Of a DNA stretch of 64,000 bases, positions 55,383 to 64,000 are shown piece by piece. How positions within the stretch are numbered: the first letter of the stretch is position 1; every line of letters starts with the position of its first letter. A program made the translations under genes and the position numbers. Below the pieces are notes generated by a model. That model saw only the letters and a program-made list of their open reading frames with translations, searched no databases and was not told where the DNA came from. Source of the DNA: Candidatus Ozemibacter sibiricus (GTDB lineage Bacteria; Muiribacteriota; Ozemobacteria; Ozemobacterales; Ozemobacteraceae); assembly GCA_003327425.1 (NCBI GenBank), contig QOQW01000002.1:1-64000 (forward strand). The letters are read 5' to 3'.

Positions 55383-55433
55383 TGTGCTAAAAATCGAGAG
55401 CACATTCACCTACCTCGCCGCAAGGAGACCGCC

Positions 55434-56159
55434 ATGATCGCACCCTGTCCTGGTTCCCGCCACCCTCTGATCCTGGGCCTGATCCTGTTCGCCCTGCTCG
55501 CCATGGTGGCTGCCGCCCATGCCGAGGAAGTGAAAGCCATCGGCCAGGTGGAATCTCTCTATCGCGGGCGCGTGTCGATGCGGGTCCTCGAGGTCGTCTC
55601 CCCGGCTTCGGCCACCGCTCCGCTCAAAGTCGGCGATCGGGTCAGTTTCAATCTCCCGAAGGCCAGCACCCGACGCGATAAATCCAGCATCCAGTATGGC
55701 AATGTCATCGAGGTCGATCTGCTGGGCAACGTCGCCACGGAATACGATGCGACCGACCCCAACGCGCCTCCCGAGAAAGGCGTCCTGCTCTGGACCGCCC
55801 GCCGCGCCGAGCGGGTCAAGAACCCCCGCAAGTACCTCGAGCCCGACCACGACGACGGGACCGGCAAAGGCCGACGCAAAGGGAAGCGCAAGAAGGACAA
55901 AGAGAAGGAACCTCCCCAGATCTGGACGCAAGAAGAAGTCGTGGTCGGCAAGGTGCTCTTGCACAACCAGCGGCTGTATCTCAAAGAAGACCGCCTGCGC
56001 CCGCGCGACCGCGGCCTCGACGTCCTCTCCGACGAATGGTACGAAAAGCTCAAACCCTACGTCGGACAGAAGGTCGTCGCCTACGGTACCACCCACCGGG
56101 TGTCCATCTCTTCGGGCACCATGGAAATCAAGAACGTCATGAAGATCTATCCGAAGTAG
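55434..56159 (+). CDS. Exported protein of unknown function
   Basis: 241 residues with a clear signal peptide (about 1-30, cleavage after AAHAEE). AAGGAGA lies 7 nt before the ATG. The mature part starts with a beta-rich domain (VKAIGQVESLYRGRVSMRVLEVV, KVGDRVSFNLPKAS), then a highly charged Lys/Asp-rich segment about 140-165, then a second beta domain (VVVGKVLLHNQRLYL, VGQKVVAYGTT). The two halves may be OB-like. No family recognised; periplasmic location expected. Confidence 0.75.
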   Translation: MIAPCPGSRHPLILGLILFALLAMVAAAHAEEVKAIGQVESLYRGRVSMRVLEVVSPASATAPLKVGDRVSFNLPKASTRRDKSSIQYGNVIEVDLLGNVATEYDATDPNAPPEKGVLLWTARRAERVKNPRKYLEPDHDDGTGKGRRKGKRKKDKEKEPPQIWTQEEVVVGKVLLHNQRLYLKEDRLRPRDRGLDVLSDEWYEKLKPYVGQKVVAYGTTHRVSISSGTMEIKNVMKIYPK

Positions 56160-56189
56160 ACGGCAACGCGACGTTTCTGACGGCCACGG

Positions 56190-56215
56190 CAGGGCGGGGG
56201 ATCATCCCCGCCCTG
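56190..56215. terminator. Bidirectional terminator hairpin
   Basis: 10-bp stem CAGGGCGGGG/CCCCGCCCTG with a 6-nt loop between convergent genes (stops at 56159 and 56234), usable in either direction. Confidence 0.65.
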
Positions 56216-56233
56216 TCGCTTTCTCACCGGGGT

Positions 56234-56716
56234 CTATCCCTTGGCGAACCCCAGGTAAAACCCGACCGCGAAAGCGCCGGCGAAGGGGAAATTGTAGGTC
56301 ACGATCGACATCAGGCCGATCCAGACGTTCTGCAGTTCTTCGGGCGGCACCGCCGCCTGGATCTGCTCCCAATGGATGGTGACGAAGTGGTGATACGCCA
56401 GGATCTGCAGGGCGATGATCACCGTGCCCAACAGAAGGGCGGCCGCTTTGGCGAATTTCTTCAAGGTATAGCCGACGGCCCACCCGGCGATGCCTCCAAA
56501 ACCGAGGGTTTTCAAGGCGAAACTCACCTGCGGTGGCATCTGGGCGAGGAGAGCCGCCGCCCCGCTGGCGAGAGAGCCGGTCTCTGCAGCCCGAGTGGCG
56601 CTGACCGGAGCGGACGAGGGAGGCCCGGCCAGAGCCGTGGCCACATCAGCACTGAGCAGGGCTCCGCCAGCCACCACCCAGGCGGCTGACCAGGGAAGGC
56701 GCAACCAGATATTCAT
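56234..56716 (-). CDS. FUN14-family membrane protein
   Basis: 160 residues. After a hydrophobic start and an Ala/Ser-rich stretch, residues about 70-160 match the FUN14 pattern: LGFGGIAGWAVGYTLKKFAKAAALLLG, a second helix VIIALQILAYHHFVTIHW, and a final helix NFPFAGAFAVGFYLGFAKG. Family members occur in bacteria, archaea and mitochondria (mitophagy receptor FUNDC1); the bacterial role is unknown. About 100 nt upstream is the end of the propeller lipoprotein gene. Confidence 0.75.
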   Translation of the reverse strand: MNIWLRLPWSAAWVVAGGALLSADVATALAGPPSSAPVSATRAAETGSLASGAAALLAQMPPQVSFALKTLGFGGIAGWAVGYTLKKFAKAAALLLGTVIIALQILAYHHFVTIHWEQIQAAVPPEELQNVWIGLMSIVTYNFPFAGAFAVGFYLGFAKG

Positions 56717-56818
56717 GCTTCTTCCATCGGCCTGAGCAGGGAATTCCCTGAGTCGGCCCCGGCGCCCCGCGGCCTTCTCCCTGCTTCGGCCGTCGCGAGG
56801 GGTCGAAAGGACTGCCCC

Positions 56819-57910
56819 TCAGGAGGCCGAAAGCAAGGAGGCGAGATTGATGATCCGGAACAGACCGCTCTGCGTGCCGACCCACAGATCTTTCTCGTGC
56901 ATCACCAGGGCGGTGATGGCCCCAGAGGGCACGGTGGCCAACCGATTCTCGAATTCCAGCCATTTGCCATCCTGCAGAATGGCCAGGCCCTTGTTGGTGC
57001 CGACGAACAAGGCCGCATCGTTGGGAGCGACCGCCAGGGCCGTGATCGATGGCCCCGGCAACGGGCTGTTGCCCGGCGCCTGCTCTTCGAAGATCTTGCC
57101 GGCCCGTTGCACCCACTTCTTGTGGGTACTGGTGTAGGAGGTCCACTGGTTGGCCATGTCGGTGATGGTGAGCCCGGACGTGGTGGCAATGGCCAGCTTG
57201 CCTTTGTAGGGCACGATCGCATTGATGTTGTTGCCCACCAGCTGGCAATTGGGCGGATTGGGGGGGATCTCGATCAGCGACGTGCCCATCGGTTGCTGGG
57301 CCGGACCGGTGAAGTTCTGGAAGACCTGGCCGTTGAGCTGGGCCATGCCGGCCCGGGTGCCGACCCAGAGCTTGCCGTTGGCATCGTAGCAAAGGGCCTG
57401 GACTTCATCGTAGACGAGCCCGGCCGTCTCCTTCGAAAGGGAAATGAAGGACCCGCCCGTGGTGTAGTCGACCCCATGCGCGGTCGCGACGGCGATCTCG
57501 CTGCCCCGAGCGGTGGCCGCCCGCGCTCGGGAGCCGGTGAAGATGCTGGCCCAGTTGGTGCCGTCGGTGCGGGTGACGCCATTGTCGGTCGAGATCCAGA
57601 CGGCCCCGTCGGCCACGGTCAGGTTTTCGATGATGTTCGAGCCGAGCGCATTGGTATTCTTGGTGACGTGCACCTGCCAGTTGACGCCGTCGAAGCGGGC
57701 CAGCCCATTTCTGGTGCCGGCCCAGACCTGGGTTCCGAAGCTGACCAGGGCCGTGATGTGGTCGTGGGGAAGGCCCTGCTGCGTGGTGAAGCGATCGACC
57801 TTGAGCTTCTCGGGTGGGGGCGGGGTCTTGGGCCCCCCGCAGCCGACCAGCAGGGCGAGTCCGCAGGCGATCGACAGGAGCAGCCCCAGGCGGATGGTGG
57901 CAGACTTCAT
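56819..57910 (-). CDS. Beta-propeller lipoprotein (two-component-regulator propeller type)
   Basis: 363 residues from ATG 57910, picked because GAGGAGGAAA lies just upstream and a lipoprotein signal follows directly (LALLVGC). Repeats such as VWAGTRNGLARFDGVNW, VWISTDNGVTRTDGTNW, LWVGTRAGMAQLNGQ, LFVGTNKGLAILQDGKW and LWVGTQSGLFRI are Reg_prop-type propeller blades, at least six or seven. In hybrid two-component systems these form ligand-sensing domains; here the propeller stands alone as a lipid-anchored protein. Ligand unknown. Confidence 0.85.
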   Translation of the reverse strand: MKSATIRLGLLLSIACGLALLVGCGGPKTPPPPEKLKVDRFTTQQGLPHDHITALVSFGTQVWAGTRNGLARFDGVNWQVHVTKNTNALGSNIIENLTVADGAVWISTDNGVTRTDGTNWASIFTGSRARAATARGSEIAVATAHGVDYTTGGSFISLSKETAGLVYDEVQALCYDANGKLWVGTRAGMAQLNGQVFQNFTGPAQQPMGTSLIEIPPNPPNCQLVGNNINAIVPYKGKLAIATTSGLTITDMANQWTSYTSTHKKWVQRAGKIFEEQAPGNSPLPGPSITALAVAPNDAALFVGTNKGLAILQDGKWLEFENRLATVPSGAITALVMHEKDLWVGTQSGLFRIINLASLLSAS

Positions 57911-57978
57911 GCAGTTTCCTCCTCGAGGGGAACGCGCCTCCCGACCCGGGTCGGAGGGCGATCCAGGCAAGTGGCCCC

Positions 57979-58007
57979 ACTATAACAGAGCCCCTCATCC
58001 CGGTCAA
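57979..58007 (-). promoter_or_regulatory. Promoter of the propeller lipoprotein gene
   Basis: On the minus strand, TTGACC (58007-58002), 17-nt spacer, TATAGT (57984-57979), 69 nt before the ATG at 57910. Confidence 0.72.
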
Positions 58008-58028
58008 CGAATGAGCGAGCCGGACGCA

Positions 58029-58057
58029 TTGACTCCCTGCATGGGAGGTGATAGAGT
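58029..58057 (+). promoter_or_regulatory. Promoter of the heptose/KDO operon
   Basis: TTGACT (58029-58034), 17-nt spacer, TAGAGT (58052-58057). Divergent from the lipoprotein promoter, the -35 boxes 21 nt apart. Transcription would begin near 58064, which excludes a GTG at 58048 as start. Confidence 0.68.
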
Positions 58058-58074
58058 GCGGCGTCATCCGCCGT

Positions 58075-59025
58075 ATGGGCATGAAGCGACGTCTCAGCAC
58101 CTACCCCATGGCCCAGCGCCAGAACCTGGTCAAGCTGGCCGACTTCGGCCGTCTGCCGGCGGCGGGCTACTCGGTCAAACCCCTCATCGACGGTCTGCCC
58201 CGCATCCATTGCGGGAATACCTTCCGCCAGATCGTGGCGGCCATGGTCGAGGCCCGCCGCGCCAGCCGACCGGTCTTGCTGGGCATGGGCGCCCACGTCA
58301 TCAAATGCGGACTGGCCCCCTACCTGATCGCCCTGCTCGAGCGGGGCGGGCTGACCGGTCTGGCCTTGAACGGCGCCGGGGCCATCCATGATTTCGAGCT
58401 GGCCGCCTTCGGCGAGACGTCCGAGGATGTCGCCAAAGAGCTGAAGGCAGGCCGGTTCGGCTGCGTCGAAGAGACCGGCGCCTGGATGAGCGAGGCGATC
58501 CGGGCCGGCGCGGTGGCCGGCCAGGGCCTGGGGGAAGCCCTCTACCACTATATCAATGCCCATGCCGAACGGTTCCCCCACCGCGACCTCAGCCTGCTGT
58601 GGCAATGCGGTCGACGCCGAGTGCCGTGCACCGTGCACGTGGCGATCGGCACCGACTTCATCCATCTGCATCCTGAGTGCGACGGAGCCACCCTGGGCGC
58701 CACCACCTTCCGCGATTTCGAGATCTTCTGCGAAGAAGTGGAGCAGCTCGAGCAGGGCGTCTACTGGAACCTCGGCTCGGCGGTGCTGCTGCCCGAGGTC
58801 TTCCTGAAAGCCGTCTCGCGAGCCCATAACCTGGGCCGGACCCTGGCCGGCATGACCACCATCAACACCGATCAGATCGTCCATTACCGCGCCATGACCA
58901 ACGTGGTCAAACGGCCCAGCCTGGGCGTCGGTCAAGGCTACCACCTGACCGGCCACCACGAACTGCTCGTGCCCCTCATCACCCTCGCCCTCCTGGAGGA
59001 CCTCCCCCCATGCTCCCCCCCTTGA
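58075..59025 (+). CDS. Deoxyhypusine-synthase-like protein
   Basis: 316 residues from ATG 58075 (ATG 58081 also possible). Resembles the deoxyhypusine/homospermidine synthase fold: GNTFRQIVAAMVEA, PVLLGMGAHVIKCGLAPYLIALLERG, LALNGAGAIHDFELAAFGETSEDVA, and later HVAIGTDFIHLHPECDGA. Classical members use NAD and spermidine to modify eIF5A, which bacteria lack, so the substrate here is probably different. It heads an operon for heptose and KDO synthesis; its end overlaps the kinase gene by 16 nt, hinting at a role linked to envelope sugars or polyamines. Short leader without a ribosome site. Confidence 0.62.
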   Translation: MGMKRRLSTYPMAQRQNLVKLADFGRLPAAGYSVKPLIDGLPRIHCGNTFRQIVAAMVEARRASRPVLLGMGAHVIKCGLAPYLIALLERGGLTGLALNGAGAIHDFELAAFGETSEDVAKELKAGRFGCVEETGAWMSEAIRAGAVAGQGLGEALYHYINAHAERFPHRDLSLLWQCGRRRVPCTVHVAIGTDFIHLHPECDGATLGATTFRDFEIFCEEVEQLEQGVYWNLGSAVLLPEVFLKAVSRAHNLGRTLAGMTTINTDQIVHYRAMTNVVKRPSLGVGQGYHLTGHHELLVPLITLALLEDLPPCSPP

Positions 59026-60032
59026 ACCGCGCGCGTCTGAAGAACCTTCTCGCCAGATTCCCCGGGCACCGGCTGGCCGTGGTCGGCGACGTCATGCTCG
59101 ACGAATACCTGTGGGGCAAGGTCGACCGCATCTCGCCGGAGGCCCCGGTGCCCGTCGTGCAGATCAAGCGAGAGACCTGGCGGGCCGGCGGCGCCGCCAA
59201 CGTGGCATCGAACCTGCGTTCGTTCGGAGCCCAGGCCCACATCTTCGGCGTGGTCGGCGATGACGCCCCGGGCCGGCGGCTCGTGGAGACGCTGCAGGCC
59301 GAAGGCATCGACACCGGCGGCCTGATCGTCGACTCGGGGCGCGGCACCACCGTCAAGACCCGCATTCTGGGCTCCAACCAGCAGATGATCCGGATCGACC
59401 GCGAATCGACCGAGGCGATCGACCACCAGCGCCAGAAAGGCATCCTCGACCATCTGTTCCGATTGCTGCCCGAGCTGGACGGCGTGATCGTCTCGGACTA
59501 CGCCAAGGGCGTCGTCGTCGGCGATCTGCTCGGTCCGATCATCGAGCGGGTCAAGAAGGCCGGCAAGTTCGTGGCGATCGACCCCAAGCTCAAGAATTTT
59601 CCCTTGTACAAGAAGGCCTCGCTCATCACTCCCAACACCCGGGAAGCGGAAGCCGCTCTGGGCCGCGTCTTCGAGACCGAGGACGACGTGCTGCGCGGCG
59701 GGGCCGACCTGCTCGAGCAGTTCAAGACCGACGCCGTGCTGATCACGCGCGGCGAGCACGGCATGAGCCTGTTCGAGAAGGGGCGGCCGCCGGTGACCAT
59801 CCCGACCCAGGCCCTGGAAGTCTTCGACGTCACGGGCGCCGGCGACACCGTCATCGCCACCTTCGGCCTGGCCCTGGCCGGCGGCTGCGCCATGCCCGAG
59901 GCGGCCCAGATCGCCAACCTCGCCGCCGGCGTGGTGGTCGGCATCGTGGGCACCGCCACCGCCACCGCCGACCGCGTGCTCGCGCACTTCGATCGCATTT
60001 CCCTGCCGCGCGACGCCAACGGCCAGACCTGA
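59010..60032 (+). CDS. hldA: D-glycero-beta-D-manno-heptose-7-phosphate kinase (RfaE domain I)
   Basis: 340 residues, PfkB family. [13 protein letters not shown] near 24, [11 protein letters not shown] near 39, [10 protein letters not shown] near 57 and the catalytic [12 protein letters not shown] near 270-281 are typical of the HldE N-terminal domain. Phosphorylates heptose-7-phosphate at C1 in ADP-heptose synthesis for LPS inner core. Unlike E. coli HldE, no nucleotidyltransferase domain follows in the same protein; that domain is fused to GmhA in the next gene. Confidence 0.92.
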   Translation: MLPPLNRARLKNLLARFPGHRLAVVGDVMLDEYLWGKVDRISPEAPVPVVQIKRETWRAGGAANVASNLRSFGAQAHIFGVVGDDAPGRRLVETLQAEGIDTGGLIVDSGRGTTVKTRILGSNQQMIRIDRESTEAIDHQRQKGILDHLFRLLPELDGVIVSDYAKGVVVGDLLGPIIERVKKAGKFVAIDPKLKNFPLYKKASLITPNTREAEAALGRVFETEDDVLRGGADLLEQFKTDAVLITRGEHGMSLFEKGRPPVTIPTQALEVFDVTGAGDTVIATFGLALAGGCAMPEAAQIANLAAGVVVGIVGTATATADRVLAHFDRISLPRDANGQT

Positions 60033-60049
60033 TCCCTCGGAGGAACCCC

Positions 60050-61152
60050 ATGCCGCCCTGTCGCTTCCTCGAGGACGCCGCGGCCCTCCGCCGCGTGCTG
60101 GGCAACGACCTGGACGAGCTGGCCAGGGCGTTCGAGCAGGCCCTGGCCAGACTGACGGCCGCCCTGCGGGCCGGGCGCAAGGTGCTGGCCCTGGGCAACG
60201 GCGGTTCGGCCGCCGATGCCGAGCACCTCGTCGGCGAGCTGGTCGGCCGGTTCGGCTACGACCGGGCCTCGCTGCCGGCCATCGCCCTGACCACCCCGAC
60301 CGCCACCTTCACCGCGATCGCCAATGACTACGGATTCGAGCAGGTCTTCTCCCGGCAGGTGCGGGGGCTGGGCCAGGCCGGCGACGTCGTCGTGGCCATC
60401 TCCACCTCCGGAAAATCGCCCAACGTCCTGCGGGCCCTCGAGGCGGCCCGCGAGCTGGGTCTGGGCACCATCGCCCTGACGGGGGCGGCCGATTCCCCGG
60501 CCGGCGCCTTGGCCGAGGTGACCCTGCGCGCGCCATCCCGGGAGACCCCGCGCATTCAGGAGATGCACGCGCTGCTGATCCATAGCCTCTGTCGCGGCAT
60601 CGAAGAGGAGCTGTTCCCACGCCCGCCCGCCCGCCCCGACCAGACCGATGAACCGGCCTCGTCGCCGGCGATGGTGAAGGCCCGGCCCGGTCTGCCCGCC
60701 GGCAAGCTCATTTCCTCGTCCGAGCTCGCCACCTTCGCGCTGGCCCTCACCCCCTACCGCAGCGTGTTCACCAACGGCTGCTTCGACGTGCTGCACCCCG
60801 GACATGTCGCCCTGCTGCGCGCCGCCCGGAATCTGGGCGATCTGCTGGTGGTCGGGCTCAATTCCGATGCTTCGGTGCGACGCCTGAAAGGGCCGACCCG
60901 CCCCTACCACACCTTCGCCGATCGGGCCGCCGTGCTGGCCGCCCTCGAGGCCGTCGACTTCGTCATCGGCTTCGACGAAGACACCCCGCTCGAGCTGATC
61001 CGGCGGTTGACGCCGAAGGTGCTGGTCAAAGGCGGCGATTACACCCGCGCCACGATCGTCGGCGCCGACTGGGTCGAGTCGCACGGCGGCACCGTGCAGG
61101 TCTTTCCGCTCGTCGGCCACCATTCCACCACGGCCATTCTGCAGAAATCGTC

Positions 61153-61156
<4 letters not shown>
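60050..61156 (+). CDS. Fused sedoheptulose-7-phosphate isomerase (GmhA) and heptose nucleotidyltransferase (RfaE domain II)
   Basis: 368 residues. About 1-195 is a SIS domain of GmhA type: [55 protein letters not shown]. After a Pro-rich linker, about 235-368 is a cytidylyltransferase-fold domain: [17 protein letters not shown] with the HxGH motif, [39 protein letters not shown]. The protein thus supplies the first and last steps around the HldA kinase in ADP-heptose formation. No GmhB phosphatase gene is present here. The end overlaps kdsB by 4 nt. Confidence 0.92.
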
Positions 61157-63530
<2,374 letters not shown>

Positions 63531-63553
63531 TACCTACGATAAGAGACCCAGCC

Positions 63554-63841
63554 ATGCTATTTCGTTTCCATCAAACCGCTCCTCGGCAGCCCCTGACCAT
63601 GTCGGCCGCGGCTGGACCAACCCATGCCGGCCCCGTTGGCAGCCCTTCGGCCAACGCCAGCCAAGGAGCCGGCTCAACTTGTGCCAGCCGGTCGGAGCCC
63701 GCGCCGGCACCGGCGGCGACCGACCTCCTCGGCCGTCTTCCTGCCTCGCCTGAGGCGGCCCCCGGGCCGCTGACGGCCGCCTCGCTCAGCCCCACCGATC
63801 CCGGCGGTGCCGCGCTGGCCGCCGATCGGAGGCCGCAATGA
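63554..63841 (+). CDS. Possible small Pro/Ala-rich ORF between pyrG and kdsA
   Basis: 95 codons filling the 307-nt gap. Composition is Pro/Ala/Ser/Gly-rich without a recognisable domain, and the ribosome site is weak. In favour: the stop overlaps the kdsA ATG as ATGA, the coupling used by true neighbours here, and the gap is otherwise empty. Against: such composition arises easily in GC-rich noncoding DNA. Confidence 0.3.
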   Translation: MLFRFHQTAPRQPLTMSAAAGPTHAGPVGSPSANASQGAGSTCASRSEPAPAPAATDLLGRLPASPEAAPGPLTAASLSPTDPGGAALAADRRPQ

Positions 63842-64000
63842 CGCTGGCGCTGACCGACCTGACCGGGCGTGGCCCGTTCTTCGTGATCGCCGGCCCCTGC
63901 GTCATCCAGGATCGGGCCGAAACCCTGGCCATCGCGGCCACGGTCAAGGAGATCACGAGCCGCCTGGGCCTGCCCGTCGTCTTCAAAGCCAGCTTCGACA
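63838..64000 (+). CDS. kdsA: KDO-8-phosphate synthase, N-terminal part (cut by window end)
   Basis: First 54 residues only. FFVIAGPCVIQDRAETLAIA and GLPVVFKASFD are the start of the DAHP-synthase-type barrel of KdsA, which condenses PEP with arabinose-5-phosphate. CGGAGG lies 5 nt before the ATG. Completes the KDO set with kdsB in the same operon. Confidence 0.9.
   Translation, partial: MTLALTDLTGRGPFFVIAGPCVIQDRAETLAIAATVKEITSRLGLPVVFKASFD

Noticed and set aside
55226-55433. A further tRNA or small RNA after tRNA-Pro
   Set aside because: Only the strong terminator and the palindrome near the next promoter are visible; no second cloverleaf could be drawn.
58048-58074. GTG at 58048 as start of the deoxyhypusine-synthase-like gene
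   Set aside because: It lies within the promoter (between the -35 at 58029 and the -10 at 58052), so it would not be transcribed.

Overview
The window is a GC-rich bacterial chromosome segment that looks Gram-negative. It carries a TonB-dependent receptor, a predicted outer-membrane barrel protein and a heptose/KDO lipopolysaccharide-precursor operon, yet also a complete mannose-type PTS with HPr (Ser46 present) and a HutP-family protein, which are more usual in Firmicutes-type genomes. That mixture, with very large sensory proteins and a HEAT-repeat giant, would fit a little-studied phylum such as Candidatus Riflebacteria. This is a guess from gene content; no marker gene here settles it. 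Almost every real gene has a long open shadow frame on the opposite strand, caused by the GC-rich third codon position.

Layout. 1-124: 5' end of a group II intron (minus strand), sitting 6 nt after the terminator hairpin of a three-gene xanthine-dehydrogenase-type operon (186-3901, minus). 4022-17477: two giant overlapping paralogous genes (2215 and 2271 codons), each encoding two membrane/sensor halves and two class III cyclase domains. 17566-21529: promoter, fdrA, a detached FdrA C-terminal piece, a DUF1116 protein and a metal-dependent cyclase-family hydrolase, closed by a terminator; together with the xdh genes this suggests purine/oxamate-type nitrogen catabolism. 21556-28849: TonB receptor, periplasmic binding protein, histidine kinase, response regulator and hybrid kinase in one tight series. 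28850-32133: small Cys-rich ORF, membrane-anchored protein, folE2, outer-membrane barrel. 32209-41866: a ten-gene operon in which EIIA, EIIB, EIIC, EIID, HPr and EI of a mannose-family PTS surround an ABC ATPase, a sugar-binding lipoprotein and a GH57 glucan enzyme, headed by a HutP-family protein. 41985-46262: zinc-ribbon/HEAT-repeat giant. 46456-55011 (minus): five-gene operon of a membrane protein, HD-GYP protein, RecJ, ComFB and a YfhO-like membrane protein. 55153-55225: tRNA-Pro(CGG). 55434-57910: exported protein, FUN14 protein, beta-propeller lipoprotein. 58029-64000: deoxyhypusine-synthase-like protein, heptose kinase, fused GmhA-HldC, KdsB, PyrG and the start of KdsA.

The most striking content is the cyclase pair. 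In each protein the first cyclase domain keeps the two metal-binding Asp residues but lacks the transition-state Asn/Arg, and the second domain keeps Lys, Thr, Asn and Arg but has Gly and Glu in place of the two Asp. That is the split of duties of the C1 and C2 halves of animal membrane adenylyl cyclases, here within single bacterial polypeptides and in two tandem copies. The PTS/ABC composite operon, which has no ABC permease gene, is the second most unusual locus.
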